Below the pieces are notes generated by a model. The model saw only the letters and a program-made list of their open reading frames with translations, had not been told where the DNA came from and made no database searches. Positions 18,345 to 29,781 of a DNA stretch of 64,000 nt are shown in pieces. This DNA is from Sinorhizobium glycinis (GTDB lineage Bacteria > Pseudomonadota > Alphaproteobacteria > Rhizobiales > Rhizobiaceae), in the NCBI RefSeq assembly GCF_001651865.1, contig NZ_LPUX01000064.1, positions 496,001 through 560,000 of the forward strand. The letters are read 5' to 3'. Position 1 is the stretch's first letter. Each line of letters starts with the position of its first letter. A program made the translations under genes and the position numbers.

Positions 18345-19331
18345 ATGCTGAAGTTCATCGTCAAACGCCTGCTCTGGATGATCCCATCGCTGTTCGCCGT
18401 CAGCTTTCTTTCTTTCGTTCTCATCCAGCTGCCTCCGGGCGACTACGTCACCACCTATATCGCCACGCTCGCCGCCTCCAACGAGATCGTCGACCAGAAC
18501 ACGGCCGCCCAGCTGCGCGAGCGGTTCGGCCTCGATGACCCGATGCTGGTGCAATATTTCAAGTGGATCTGGGGCATTCTCACCCGTGGCGACTTCGGCA
18601 TCTCCTTCGAATGGCAGCAGCCGGTTTCCGGACTGATCTGGGAGCGCATGGCACTGACATTGCTGCTGGCCGTGGCCAGTCTGCTTGCCACCTGGGCGAT
18701 TGCGCTGCCGATCGGTGTTTTCTCGGCAGTCCGCAAATACTCGATCGGCGATTATTTCTTCACTGCCTTCACCTTTTTCGGCCTGTCCGTGCCCTCGTTC
18801 CTGCTTGCCCTGGTGCTGATGTATGTCGCTGCCGTGGAGTTCGGCCAGGATGTCGGCGGGCTGTTCTCCTCGGAGTTCGAAACGGCGCCGTGGAGCATCG
18901 CGAAGATGCTCGACCTCCTCACCCATCTGTGGCTGCCGGTCGCCATCCTGGCGGTCTCCTCGACCGCAAGCCTCATCCGGGTGATGCGCGCCAACATGCT
19001 CGACGAACTGCCGAAGCCCTATGTCACGACGGCGCGGGCCAAGGGACTGTCGGAGTTTCGCCTGCTGACGAAATATCCGATGCGCATCGCGCTCAACCCG
19101 TTCATCTCGACGATCGCCTGGCTGCTGCCGAACCTGATATCGGGCTCGGTGGTGGTGGCGATCGTGCTCAACCTGCCGACCGCCGCGCCCTTGCTGCTGC
19201 AGTCGCTGATGGCGCAGGACATGTATCTCGCCGGCGCCTTCGTGCTCCTGATCTGCGCCCTGACGCTCATCGGATCGCTCATCAGCGACATCCTGCTGGC
19301 GCTGATCGATCCCCGCATTCGTCTCGAATAG
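18345..19331 (+). CDS. ABC transporter permease (DppB/OppB type)
   Basis: The protein is 328 aa with about six membrane spans. The first span (MLKFIVKRLLWMIPSLFAVS) is typical of OppB/DppB N-termini, and the EAA-like loop ARAKGLSEFRLLTKYP contacts the ATPase. It forms the inner-membrane channel with the next permease. It lies 94 bp downstream of the binding-protein gene and 11 bp before the partner permease. Confidence 0.9.
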   Translation: MLKFIVKRLLWMIPSLFAVSFLSFVLIQLPPGDYVTTYIATLAASNEIVDQNTAAQLRERFGLDDPMLVQYFKWIWGILTRGDFGISFEWQQPVSGLIWERMALTLLLAVASLLATWAIALPIGVFSAVRKYSIGDYFFTAFTFFGLSVPSFLLALVLMYVAAVEFGQDVGGLFSSEFETAPWSIAKMLDLLTHLWLPVAILAVSSTASLIRVMRANMLDELPKPYVTTARAKGLSEFRLLTKYPMRIALNPFISTIAWLLPNLISGSVVVAIVLNLPTAAPLLLQSLMAQDMYLAGAFVLLICALTLIGSLISDILLALIDPRIRLE

Positions 19332-19342
19332 AGGGCGCTTCC

Positions 19343-20464
19343 ATGACCGATATCGCCGTCACCAATGTCCAGCCGGATCGCGCCGCCGTCGCCTCGCAGT
19401 GGCAGCTCATCTGGTGGGCCTTCCGCCGCCATCGCCTTGCCATGGTTGCCTTGGTCGTCACCGTCGCAATGTATGTGGTTGCACTCGTTCCAGGCTTCTT
19501 CGCGATCAACGACCCGACATTGCAGAATGCCCGCGCGACCTTTCACCCGCCGCAGGGGCTGCACCTGATCGATACCTCGGACGGTTTTTCGATAGGGCTC
19601 CATTACTACCCGCTGAAGCTCACGCGCGACCCGGACACACTGGCGGCGATCTACAAGGAGGATACCAGCCAGAAGATGCCGGTCGTCCTGTTCGGACGCG
19701 GCTACGAATATTCGGTCCTCGGCCTTTTCAGGACAAACATCCATCTCTTTGCCTCGGCGGATAAATCGCGGCCGCTCTTCCTCTTCGGCGCGGACCGGCT
19801 CGGCCGCGATGTCTACAGCCGTGTCGTCCAGGGCGCGCAGATATCGCTATCGATAGGTCTCGTCGGCGTGTTCATCTCGCTCCTGCTCGGGATCGTGCTC
19901 GGCGGCATCTCCGGCTATTACGGCGGGCGCATCGACTTCGTCATGCAGCGCGTCATCGACTTCGTGCTGTCGCTGCCGACGATTCCGATCTGGCTGGCGC
20001 TCGCGGCAGCCCTGCCGCAGGGGTGGCCGGCGACGCTGCAATACATGATGATCACCATCATCCTGTCCTTCACCGGCTGGGCGCAGCTCGCCCGCGTGGT
20101 GCGCGGCCGCTTCCTGTCGCTGCGCACCGAGGAGTTCGTCGCCGCGGCGCGTCTCGACGGCGTCTCGGAGGGCCGCATCATCTTCCGGCACATGCTGCCG
20201 AGCTTCTCCAGCCATATCATCGCCTCGGTGACGCTCGCCGTCCCCGCAATGATCCTCGCCGAAACCTCGCTCTCCTTCCTGGGGCTCGGGCTGCAACCGC
20301 CGACGATCTCCTGGGGCGTGTTGCTGCGCGAAGCGCAGAACATCCGCTCCATTGCGACCGCTCCCTGGCTGTTCATGCCGGGCGCGGCCGTCGTCATCGC
20401 GGTGATGGCGCTGAACCTGCTTGGCGACGGCCTGCGCGATGCCGCCGATCCCTACAACAAATGA
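19343..20464 (+). CDS. ABC transporter permease (DppC/OppC type)
   Basis: The start MTDIAVTNVQ at 19343 gives 373 aa. It is longer than standard DppC (about 290) because of an extra periplasmic segment between the first span (residues 30-55) and the conserved FGADRLGRDVYSRVVQGAQI near 155. The EAA loop is AARLDGVSEGRIIFRHMLP. The gene is part of the importer operon, and its stop overlaps a possible upstream start of the ATPase gene (ATGA). Confidence 0.9.
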   Translation: MTDIAVTNVQPDRAAVASQWQLIWWAFRRHRLAMVALVVTVAMYVVALVPGFFAINDPTLQNARATFHPPQGLHLIDTSDGFSIGLHYYPLKLTRDPDTLAAIYKEDTSQKMPVVLFGRGYEYSVLGLFRTNIHLFASADKSRPLFLFGADRLGRDVYSRVVQGAQISLSIGLVGVFISLLLGIVLGGISGYYGGRIDFVMQRVIDFVLSLPTIPIWLALAAALPQGWPATLQYMMITIILSFTGWAQLARVVRGRFLSLRTEEFVAAARLDGVSEGRIIFRHMLPSFSSHIIASVTLAVPAMILAETSLSFLGLGLQPPTISWGVLLREAQNIRSIATAPWLFMPGAAVVIAVMALNLLGDGLRDAADPYNK

Positions 20465-20472
20465 GGCCGACG

Positions 20473-22190
<1,718 letters not shown>

Positions 22191-22194
<4 letters not shown>

Positions 22195-23408
22195 AGATCA
22201 CAGGCATCCGTACCTTCCTGATGCATGCGGGCCAGCCGGACCCGTCGAAATGGGCCTCGGACGGGCATGCCAGCCATGTGACGCAGCACAAGCTGGAGGG
22301 CACGCGCAACTGGCTGTTCCTGAAGATCGAGACGGACGAGGGGATCACCGGTATCGGCGAATGCTCCGGCTGGCCGCGGGTGATCGAGACGGCGATCAAG
22401 GATATCGCGCCGCTGCTGATCGGCGAGGACCCGGCGCATATCGAAAAGCTCTGGCAGAAGATGCAGATCGCCATGATGGGCCATGGCATGCTCGGCACCG
22501 TGGGGGCAGGGGCCATGACCGGCATCGACATGGCGCTCTGGGACATCAAGGGCAAGGCGCTCGGCGTGCCGGTCTGGATGCTGCTCGGCGGCAAGCTGCG
22601 CGACCGCATTCCGATCTATTCGCATGCCAACACCGCCGAGCGGGCGCTTGCCGTCAAGGAGCGCGGCATCAAGACGATCAAATGCGGCGGCGTCTCCGAT
22701 CCGGTCCGCAAGGTGGCGATGCTGCGCGAGACGGTCGGCGACGAGATGGACATCGCGATCGACCTGCATGGCCCGCCGTGGATGACGCCTGCCGACGCCT
22801 GCCGGCTGGTCAGGGCGCTGGAGCCCTACGAGCTGCTCTGGGTCGAGGATCCGATCGCCCCGGACAATATCGAAGGCTACCGCCGCATCCGCGACGCCGC
22901 CCATATCCCGCTTGCCTCCGGCGAGCGGACCGCGACGATCTTCGGCGAGCGGCAACTGATCGAGGAAGAGCTGGTCGACGTCATCCAGCCCGATACGGGC
23001 CGGGCCGGCGGCATCACCCAGATGAAGAAGATCGCGGCGATGGCCGAAGCGCATCACATCCAGATGGCGCCGCATTCCGGCTCGCTCGGGCCGGTTGCCG
23101 AATATGCGGCGCTGCATGTGCTGGCGTCGATCCCGAATGCGCTGATCCTCGAGCGCATCGACGACGACTGGGAAGGACGCCGCCACACCATCGTGCCGCA
23201 CCCGGTGCAGGAAGGCGGCTCGATTGCCGTCCCGGACGCGCCGGGCCTCGGCTGCGACATCGACGAGGAATTCGTGGTGCGCTTCCCGAGCGAAGGCAAT
23301 GTCTCCGTGCCGGTGCAGGAAAGCGCCAAGTCCTACAATCCGGGCACCTATGGGGAGCGCCTTTATGTGCAGACCCGCCTGTCGCGCCGCAGCTATTTCA
23401 ATCCTTGA
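22191..23408 (+). CDS. enolase-superfamily sugar-acid dehydratase (galactonate-dehydratase-like)
   Basis: The protein is 405 aa with the enolase-superfamily capping domain followed by a TIM barrel. Active-site elements are TIKCGG (Lys), IAIDLHG (Asp metal ligand plus His), LLWVEDPIAPDN (Glu), PLASGERTATIF (Glu) and QMAPHSGSLGP (second His). The DxH plus APH arrangement resembles D-galactonate/D-mannonate dehydratases rather than mandelate racemase. It should dehydrate an aldonate or aldarate to the 2-keto-3-deoxy acid, feeding the DapA-family enzyme encoded on the other arm of the locus. It overlaps the ATPase gene by four bases. Confidence 0.85.
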
Positions 23409-23417
23409 GGACGTGGC

Positions 23418-24605
23418 ATGAAGATCGATCGCATGCGGGTCTTCGTCACCCGCGACAAGGACAGGCCGCGTGTCATCGTGGCGCTCGACACCGACGACGG
23501 CCTGACCGGCTGGGGCGAGTGCTACAATCATGGGCCCGACAAGGCGCTGCCGCCGCTCCTCGACTACCTCTATGGCTTCCTTTCCGGCCAGGATCCGACG
23601 CGCGTCGAATACCTGTACAACCTTTTGATCCAGCAGAGCCGCTTCCCGCCCGGCGCCCTCGGCCTTTCAGCCATCTCGGCGCTCGACCATTGCCTGTGGG
23701 ACCTGGCGGCCAAGGCGGCGGGCGTTCCGGTCTACAAGCTTCTCGGCGGCGAAGTGCGCGACCGCGTGAAAGTCTATGCCGGCGTCTATACGGCACCGGA
23801 CGCCCCGGCGGCCAAGGAGGAATTCGACCGGCTGAACGAGGTATGGGGCTTCAAGGCCTTCAAGCTCAGCCCCTGGCGGATCGACATCCATGCCAATCGC
23901 TGGGGCGAGGTCGTCAGGAGCTCGGCGGAGTATTTCCGCTCTCTCAGGGAAGCCGTTCGTCCGGATTACGAGATCGCCTTCGACGCGCATGCCAAGATCT
24001 TCGAGCCCGCTGCCGCTCGCCAGCTCGGCAACGCCCTGGCGCCCTATGATCCGCTGTTCTACGAGGAACCGCTTCGTCCCGAGAACATCGAGATGTGGGG
24101 CGATCTGAAGCAGGGGCTCGATTGCATCCTGGCGACCGGCGAATCGCTCTATCATCGCAACGAGTTCCTGCGGCTGTTGCAGGTGAAGGGCGCGGACCTC
24201 ATCCAGCCCGACATCTGCGTCGTCGGCGGCATCTCGGAAATGCGCCGCATCGCCACGCTTGCCGAGGCCTTCTTCGTCGGCGTCGCCCCGCACAATCCGA
24301 TGGGACCGCTGGCAACGGCCGTCAATGTCCACTTCGCCGCGGCGCAGCAGAACTTCCGGATCCTCGAATACCGGCTGCCGAAGGGCCAGTGCTATGTCTA
24401 TGGCGGCACCGACCTGGAACAGCGCGAGGACGAGACGCGCTACGTCGTCGATCCCTATCTGCCAAAGGACGGCTACCTGGAGCTTCGGCCGGACCGTCCC
24501 GGCTGGGGCGTCGAGATGGATGAAAAGGCGATGCGTGAGGACGGTTACGTCCACTGGCAGCGGCGCGTGCCGAAAAGACCCGACGGTTCCTATGCCTTCG
24601 CGTGA
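23418..24605 (+). CDS. second enolase-superfamily sugar-acid dehydratase
   Basis: The protein is 395 aa and starts nine bases after the first dehydratase. The capping domain ends in LGLSAISALDHCLWDLAAKA. Barrel residues include GFKAFKLSPW (Lys), IAFDAHAKIFEP (Asp/His), LFYEEPLRPEN (Glu), ILATGESLYHR (Glu) and VGVAPHNPMGP (His). It is clearly diverged from its neighbour, so the two probably act on different epimers or on an aldonate versus an aldarate. The exact substrate cannot be assigned. Confidence 0.85.
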   Translation: MKIDRMRVFVTRDKDRPRVIVALDTDDGLTGWGECYNHGPDKALPPLLDYLYGFLSGQDPTRVEYLYNLLIQQSRFPPGALGLSAISALDHCLWDLAAKAAGVPVYKLLGGEVRDRVKVYAGVYTAPDAPAAKEEFDRLNEVWGFKAFKLSPWRIDIHANRWGEVVRSSAEYFRSLREAVRPDYEIAFDAHAKIFEPAAARQLGNALAPYDPLFYEEPLRPENIEMWGDLKQGLDCILATGESLYHRNEFLRLLQVKGADLIQPDICVVGGISEMRRIATLAEAFFVGVAPHNPMGPLATAVNVHFAAAQQNFRILEYRLPKGQCYVYGGTDLEQREDETRYVVDPYLPKDGYLELRPDRPGWGVEMDEKAMREDGYVHWQRRVPKRPDGSYAFA

Positions 24606-25503
24606 AACGCTGGAAATGGAGTGCGGGCCGCTTTGGGCCCGCTTCGCTCCGCAGAATGGCGGGCGCATGACCCGTCTTCGTCACGAGACGACCGGCGACA
24701 TTCTCGTTCCAACGCCGGAGGCGAGCTTCGATCCGCTCTACTGGCCGAAAGCCGGCGCTTACCCACTATTCCCCTATCACAACCGATTGATCGGGGCTGC
24801 CTTTGTCCACGACGGTCGGCGGCGTGCGGTAAGGCCGCATCCGGCGCTCGGCACGGACGCCGTCCATGGCCCTGCGCACCGGCGGCCGTGGGAGGTGGTC
24901 GGCCACGGGAGCGATCGGCTGGTTCTGGGCCTGGACTACCGGGCGGATGAGGATTGGCCGTTCGACTTCCGTGCCCTGCAATCTTTCCATTTGCAGCCGC
25001 ACGGGCTCGAGGTCGTGCTCAGCCTGAGCAATACCGGTCGGGAACCGATGCCCGGCGGCTTCGGCTGGCACCCGTATTTCGCCGCTGCCCTTGGGAAACG
25101 GGTCTCTTGTGATGCGGCAAAACGCTGGCCGCTCGATGCCGTCGGCATCCCGAGCGGCGTGCCGCCCGAGGCGCGTGATGGTGAGAAGCCGCTTCCGGGC
25201 GAAACCTTCACCGAGCATCTTTCGGAATGGAGCCAGGCGGCCGCCGTGCTGAATGGCGGTGCGAGGATCACGCTCGTCGCGGATCGTGCGCTGCCGCATC
25301 TCGTCGCCCACCGGATGCCGGATTACATCTGCCTCGAGCCCGTGTCCCATGTCGCCGGGGTCTTTGGATTTCCGCCGCAATCGCGCGCCGGGGCCGGACT
25401 CGCCCTTCTGGAACCCGGCGAAGAGCGATCGGCTCGCATCTCTCTTTGCGTCATGGCGGACACGAATGACGATCAGCCCGGACCCGCCGGATCATCTTCG
25501 TGA
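24592..25503 (+). CDS. aldose 1-epimerase family protein (mutarotase fold)
   Basis: The protein is 303 aa. It starts at MPSRETLEME, 14 bases inside the previous gene; MECGPLW eight codons in is an alternative start. The fold is marked by WPKAGAYPLFPYHNRL, the catalytic His in GGFGWHPYF and the catalytic Glu in YICLEPVSHV. It probably interconverts anomers of the imported sugar acid so that the dehydrogenase or dehydratase receives the right form. It is the last gene of the rightward uronate operon; a GC hairpin follows at 25543-25564. Confidence 0.8.
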   Translation: MPSRETLEMECGPLWARFAPQNGGRMTRLRHETTGDILVPTPEASFDPLYWPKAGAYPLFPYHNRLIGAAFVHDGRRRAVRPHPALGTDAVHGPAHRRPWEVVGHGSDRLVLGLDYRADEDWPFDFRALQSFHLQPHGLEVVLSLSNTGREPMPGGFGWHPYFAAALGKRVSCDAAKRWPLDAVGIPSGVPPEARDGEKPLPGETFTEHLSEWSQAAAVLNGGARITLVADRALPHLVAHRMPDYICLEPVSHVAGVFGFPPQSRAGAGLALLEPGEERSARISLCVMADTNDDQPGPAGSSS

Positions 25504-25542
25504 GCGACGGACCGTGATTGTTTTGAGACCCGCGGCCTTGCT

Positions 25543-25564
25543 CCGCCGCCGAGGTCCGCGGCGG
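25543..25564. terminator. GC-rich hairpin after the aldose epimerase gene
   Basis: The stem CCGCCGC/GCGGCGG (7 bp) has an 8-base loop and lies 40 bases after the aldose-epimerase stop. No T-run follows, so termination would need Rho or be partial. It marks a plausible border between the uronate operon and the glycoconjugate locus. Confidence 0.35.
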
Positions 25565-25712
25565 CTGCCGAAAGCTCTGGATCGGGCTGGAAGAGTCGCA
25601 CGGTCGTGGCCGCTCATCCCGGCAGTTTGCGACGAAGGTCATGCGCATCCACCTGAAGCCTTCGCGGGAACCTACCTTTCTGCGCCCGGTTAGATGCGCA
25701 GAGGATCGACCA

Positions 25713-26786
25713 TTGGCGAAACTGGGTGTCCTGACATTCCACCGCTGCATCAATTACGGCTCGTTCTGGCAGACACGGTGCTTGATCGACGGGCTGCGTT
25801 GTCGCGGCACGGATCCGATCGTCCTCAACCACAGTTCGGATCGTGTCAGCCGGGCCGAATGGCGCTGCGCCTTGCAGCCCCTGCTGCCGGTCAGGACCTC
25901 GTGCGCGGACTCTCGGCTCTACGCCACGAAGATCAGAAAGTTCTTCAAGGCCATCGAAGCGCTTCCACTCAGCACAGCCTTTGCGCTGCATGATCCGACG
26001 GGCAGCGAGAACTGCGATCTGGTCATCGTCGGCAGCGACGAGGTCTGGAACCTGCGTCATCCCTGGTATGGCGGATGCCGGCTGTTCTACGGCGACAGCC
26101 TCGCCGCGCGGCGGGTCGTCTCCTATGCCGCGACATTCGGGAACCATCCCGCTGCAAACGGGCTCGACGGCTTTTGGGCGGAGGGACTGCGGAAATTCGA
26201 GAGCATTTCCGTGCGGGACGAGAACTCGAAGACAATTGTCGAGAATGCGCTTGGACGCGAGGCGACGCTTGTCCTCGACCCCTGCCTCCAGTTTCCCGAG
26301 GCAATCGCGCCTTACCAGCAGGTTTCGAGAAAGGTGCTCCCGCGCCGCTACGCCGCCGTTTATGGCCACTCGTTTCCGAACTGGTTCAAGGACTCGGTTC
26401 GCCGCTGGGCGCAATCACGGGCGGTCAGGCTTGTCAGTATCGGTTATCGAAACGATTGGGCCGATGAACAGTGGATCGATGCCGGGCCATACGATTTCGC
26501 CGGCTTCATTGCCGGAGCCGCGGCGGTGGTGACGAATTTCTTCCACGGCTGCGTTTTCTCCTTGCTCAACTCCAAGCCTTTTGCGTGCGTCTTGTCGGAT
26601 TACCGCTGGAACAAGATTTATGACCTGACTGAACTCTTGGGCGCAGAACGCCATGTCATCTCGAAGGAGGCGGGCGAGCAGGACTATGAGGCCGTTCTGG
26701 ACGACGCACCGGACGCGGCCATCGGAACCCGGCTGGCGCAGCATCGCCTCCGCTCACAGGCCTATTTGGATCATGTCCTTGACTGA
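25713..26786 (+). CDS. polysaccharide pyruvyl transferase family protein
   Basis: I choose the TTG at 25713 (LAKLGVLTFHRCINYGSFWQ), which has AGAGGA seven bases upstream and begins right at the family's first strand. An ATG 24 codons upstream has a poorly placed ribosome site. The protein is 357 aa. CDLVIVGSDEVWN, then YAATFG, ISVRDENSK, LVLDPCL and NFFHGCVFSLLNSKPF follow the PS_pyruv_trans pattern (DxVWN, RDxxS, HG). Such enzymes transfer pyruvate from PEP to make ketals on surface sugars. Its 3' end overlaps the FrhB-like gene by 14 bases. Confidence 0.8.
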   Translation: MAKLGVLTFHRCINYGSFWQTRCLIDGLRCRGTDPIVLNHSSDRVSRAEWRCALQPLLPVRTSCADSRLYATKIRKFFKAIEALPLSTAFALHDPTGSENCDLVIVGSDEVWNLRHPWYGGCRLFYGDSLAARRVVSYAATFGNHPAANGLDGFWAEGLRKFESISVRDENSKTIVENALGREATLVLDPCLQFPEAIAPYQQVSRKVLPRRYAAVYGHSFPNWFKDSVRRWAQSRAVRLVSIGYRNDWADEQWIDAGPYDFAGFIAGAAAVVTNFFHGCVFSLLNSKPFACVLSDYRWNKIYDLTELLGAERHVISKEAGEQDYEAVLDDAPDAAIGTRLAQHRLRSQAYLDHVLD

Positions 26787-28203
26787 TCTGCCGAAAGTCC
26801 CGCCTGACGATCCCAGGCTCACGCCGAGACAGATCGGGAAGTCCGGCTTGTGCATCGGCTGCGGAGCCTGCGTAGCGCGGTCAGGCGGCAGCAATGCAAC
26901 CATGCGGCTCGACCGCTATGGCCAGTTCAAGCCGAGCATCCCCGGCCGGTCGACGGACAAAGGCTTGCCAAACTTCGCTGAGCTCTGCCCCTTCTCCCCG
27001 CACGCCCGGAACGAGGACGAAATCGCCCGCGAGCGGTTCCCGTCAGCCAGGTACCGTGATCCGATGATCGGGCACTTCGAGACGGCTTATGTCGGCCATG
27101 TCCGCGAGGCGAGCTTTCGGGCGGACGGCAGCTCCGGCGGCATGGCGAGCTGGACGGCCGTCGAGCTCCTGGCAAGGAACATGGTCGACGGGGTCGCTCA
27201 TGTGGTACCCCGCTCTGACGGCGAGGACGATCGCCAACCTCTCTTCCGCTACAGGATTTCGCGAACGGTGGAAGACGTGCGCAGTGGCGCCAAATCGCGT
27301 TACTATCCGGTCGAGATGTCCGCGATCATCGACGAAATCAGGCGCCGCCCCGGGCGTTACGCGGTGGTCGGCATTCCCTGTTTCGTCAAAGCCGTACATC
27401 TCCTTCGCCGGCAGGAACCGGTCCTGCGCGAACGCATTGCCTTCACCCTCGGTCTCTTTTGCGGGCACATGAAAAGCGCTCGCTTCGTCGAGAGCTTCGC
27501 CTGGCAGTTGGAGGCAGGAATGGGAGAGGTTGCGGGTGTCGATTATCGGCTAAAGGATGCCGGCCGGCCGGCAAACTGGTACACCGCCCAGCTGCGGCTC
27601 AAGGACGGGAGTTCGAGGAGCAAGGACTGGTGGCATCTCGTCGACGGCGACTGGGGTGCCGGTTACTTTCAGAACTCGGCCTGCAACTTCTGCGATGACG
27701 TGGTCGCCGAGACGGCCGACATTTCCTTCGGCGACGCCTGGGTCGAGCCCTACTCATCCGATGGCCGGGGCACGAATGTCGTCGTCGTTCGCTCTCCTCT
27801 GCTGCAACGGCTCGTCGTTGATGCCGCAGACGAAGGACGGCTGGACCTCAGCGAGATCGACGGCGATTTCGTAGTGCGAACCCAAGCGGCCGGATTCAGG
27901 CAACGACGCGAGGGGCTCGCCTTCCGCCTCTCTTGGCTGCGTTCCGGCATAGGGCCGAACAAGCGCGTCGCTCCGAAACGGAGCGGCCTGCCGGCGCGCC
28001 GCATGCTGGTCTACTGGCTGCGCAGTTCGATCAGCGCTTGGAGCCATCGCGTTTTCTGGCTTGCCAGAGCGCTGCACATGCCACGCCTCTATACAAGCTG
28101 GGCTTCGACGATGCTCGCCCTTTACCAGGGCCTCACCTATTCGCGGGGCTGGGTTGGAAAACTCATCGATCGCATCGCCGGGCGGACTGACACCGGAGAC
28201 TGA
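26773..28203 (+). CDS. FrhB-like iron-sulfur flavoprotein (coenzyme F420 hydrogenase beta family)
   Basis: The start MSLTDLPKV at 26773 gives 476 aa. The N-terminal cluster CIGCGAC, with a fourth Cys in ELCPFSPH, is followed by the FrhB core: SSGGMASWTAVELL, YAVVGIPCFVKAVHLL, LFCGHMKSARFVESF and the C-terminal ACNFCDDVVAETADISFGDA. This family is regularly encoded beside pyruvyl transferases in polysaccharide loci, where its reaction is unknown; reduction of a sugar-linked group by a flavin has been proposed. Residues after about 400 form a basic, amphipathic tail that may attach to membranes. The gene runs 67 bases into the 3' end of the convergent glycosidase gene. Confidence 0.78.
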   Translation: MSLTDLPKVPPDDPRLTPRQIGKSGLCIGCGACVARSGGSNATMRLDRYGQFKPSIPGRSTDKGLPNFAELCPFSPHARNEDEIARERFPSARYRDPMIGHFETAYVGHVREASFRADGSSGGMASWTAVELLARNMVDGVAHVVPRSDGEDDRQPLFRYRISRTVEDVRSGAKSRYYPVEMSAIIDEIRRRPGRYAVVGIPCFVKAVHLLRRQEPVLRERIAFTLGLFCGHMKSARFVESFAWQLEAGMGEVAGVDYRLKDAGRPANWYTAQLRLKDGSSRSKDWWHLVDGDWGAGYFQNSACNFCDDVVAETADISFGDAWVEPYSSDGRGTNVVVVRSPLLQRLVVDAADEGRLDLSEIDGDFVVRTQAAGFRQRREGLAFRLSWLRSGIGPNKRVAPKRSGLPARRMLVYWLRSSISAWSHRVFWLARALHMPRLYTSWASTMLALYQGLTYSRGWVGKLIDRIAGRTDTGD

Positions 28204-29114
28204 TGTCGGGCGCCGACCGACGGCGCGCGAGGTGCATAGCGCTCGGTCATCTCGGCACAGAACGCGGCAAACTCTTCCGGCACGGTCGGCGCGCTCGTAT
28301 GGTGCGGGGCGAGGCCCCTGTGTTCCGGGGTGAAGCAGAAGGTGACGGTGACGTCGAAATCCTCGAGCGCCTGCATCTGGCGGTCGAACCATGCCAGGGC
28401 GCCGGGCCGGAAGCGGTCGGCCCAGGAGAGGCCGGTGCGCAGATAGGTGACCCCGAGGCGCTTCATCCATCGGACGGCATCGTCAAGCCGCGGGTCCTCG
28501 AAATGGAACCATTGCACGAGCCCGATTTCCGGCGTGTGCCGGGCAAATTCCTCGAGCGCCAGCTTCGGCGCGCCGTCCTCCCGCAGAAGGCCCATGTAGA
28601 AATGCCGGTAATAGGAGGAGCCCTCCGCCTCCCTGTGCCGGGTGGTCGCCGGCCAGGCGCGCGGCAGGTCGTAGAGGCTGTACCATTGTATCCGATCGAC
28701 CCTGCCCTTGAGCAGTTCGGCGGTTCTTTTCAGCCCCCAAAGCTGAACCTCCTCGGCCCCGAAAGTCGACACGCCGACCTCGCTTATCCAGATCGGCAGA
28801 TCGGTCACGCTGCGCAGCTCCTCGATCTTCTGCGGCCATTCGTGGATCTGCCAGAGGTTCCAGTCGAGCGGGAATCCGTGGGCGGCCACGGCGTCGACGT
28901 GATCGAGCACGCCGTAAGTCTTCATAAGGTCAAGGAAGCCGGGGTCGATCGGCGAAATGCCGCCGAGCACCCTTGTAAGACGGGGGTTCACATCCTGGAT
29001 CGCATCTGCGGCGAGTTTCGCCATATTGGCAAAGCAACTCCAATCCGGATCGATTTCCGGATCCCAATGCGACTTGTTGTTCGGCTCGTTCCAGATCATT
29101 GCGGCTTCGATCAT
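28137..29114 (-). CDS. GH-like TIM-barrel glycosidase (beta-xylosidase-like), apparently circularly permuted
   Basis: ATG at 29114 has GGAGGT five bases upstream, and the protein is 325 aa. It opens with AAMIWNEPNNKSHW, the acid/base strand (strand 4) of clan-A glycosidases, then has the nucleophile strand LPIWISEVGVSTFG near residue 110. Only after residue 230 do sequences appear that normally form strands 1-3 (MKRLGVTYLRTGLSWADRF, ALEDFDVTVTFCFTPEH, EEFAAFCAEMTERYA). The barrel therefore looks permuted, not truncated. There is no signal peptide. The last about 22 residues overlap the FrhB-like gene on the other strand and may be non-essential. It is the third gene of the inositol-phosphate synthase operon. 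Confidence 0.72.
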   Translation of the reverse strand: MIEAAMIWNEPNNKSHWDPEIDPDWSCFANMAKLAADAIQDVNPRLTRVLGGISPIDPGFLDLMKTYGVLDHVDAVAAHGFPLDWNLWQIHEWPQKIEELRSVTDLPIWISEVGVSTFGAEEVQLWGLKRTAELLKGRVDRIQWYSLYDLPRAWPATTRHREAEGSSYYRHFYMGLLREDGAPKLALEEFARHTPEIGLVQWFHFEDPRLDDAVRWMKRLGVTYLRTGLSWADRFRPGALAWFDRQMQALEDFDVTVTFCFTPEHRGLAPHHTSAPTVPEEFAAFCAEMTERYAPRAPSVGARHQSPVSVRPAMRSMSFPTQPRE

Positions 29115-29181
29115 CAGTACCTCCGAACCGCCGGGAACCGGCGAGTTTCTACGAACCGCGCCATCGTGATGCCCGGCGCGC

Positions 29182-29781
29182 TCACGACGGGTCTTCGTTC
29201 AATGTCAGTATCTTCGCCCCCCAGTCGCCCATCACGACGACGGAGATGGAGGCGGGAGCAATCTCGAAGCGGGGCCAGGCGTCCGCCGAAAGGCCGAGCA
29301 CATGGCAGACCAGGGACTTGATGACGTCGGCATGACTGACAAGGACGATCTTTCGGTCACCCTTCCGCCGGCCGAGCGTCTCGACGAGCGCCAGGACGCG
29401 CGATTGAACCTCCAGCATCGTTTCGCCGCCGGGGGCGCGAACCTGGCTTCTCGTGCAATTCCACTGCCGCCAAAGCGGGTCGGTGTTCAGGACTTCGAAG
29501 CTCTTGCCGGACCAGGTGCCGAAGTCGACCTCGTCGAGCGCTTCGGCCGTTTCGACCTCCGAGATTTCGGATGCATTGGCGATCGCCGCGGCCGTCTCCC
29601 GGGTGCGCTTGCGCGGGCTGGCATAGATCGCGCCGATGTCCTCGCGGGCGAGACGCGCCGCCAGACGCTTGGCCTGTTCCAGGCCGGCCGGCCCGAGCGG
29701 AACGTCTCCCGTTCGCCCCGCCAGAAAATTGCCGATCTTGTCATGGGCGGCGTGCCGCACCAGAAGGAAAGTGGTCGTCAC
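29182..29781 (-). CDS. histidine phosphatase superfamily (phosphoglycerate-mutase-like)
   Basis: A GTG start at 29781 overlaps the stop of the upstream inositol-phosphate synthase gene (GTGA), giving 199 aa. The catalytic motif [11 protein letters not shown] is at residues 5-15. [11 protein letters not shown], the phosphate-pocket Glu in [13 protein letters not shown], and the second His in [13 protein letters not shown] complete the active site. Translational coupling to Ino1 suggests it removes the phosphate from inositol-3-phosphate or from a later phosphorylated intermediate, such as a phosphoribosylated product of the nearby PRTase-like protein (inference). Confidence 0.82.
   Translation of the reverse strand: MTTTFLLVRHAAHDKIGNFLAGRTGDVPLGPAGLEQAKRLAARLAREDIGAIYASPRKRTRETAAAIANASEISEVETAEALDEVDFGTWSGKSFEVLNTDPLWRQWNCTRSQVRAPGGETMLEVQSRVLALVETLGRRKGDRKIVLVSHADVIKSLVCHVLGLSADAWPRFEIAPASISVVVMGDWGAKILTLNEDPS

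Noticed and set aside
16283-18424. 713-codon open frame antisense to the family-5 binding protein
   Set aside because: The sense frame has a clear Tat signal and family motifs; the antisense product is an Arg/Leu/Asp-rich shadow caused by high GC at codon third positions.
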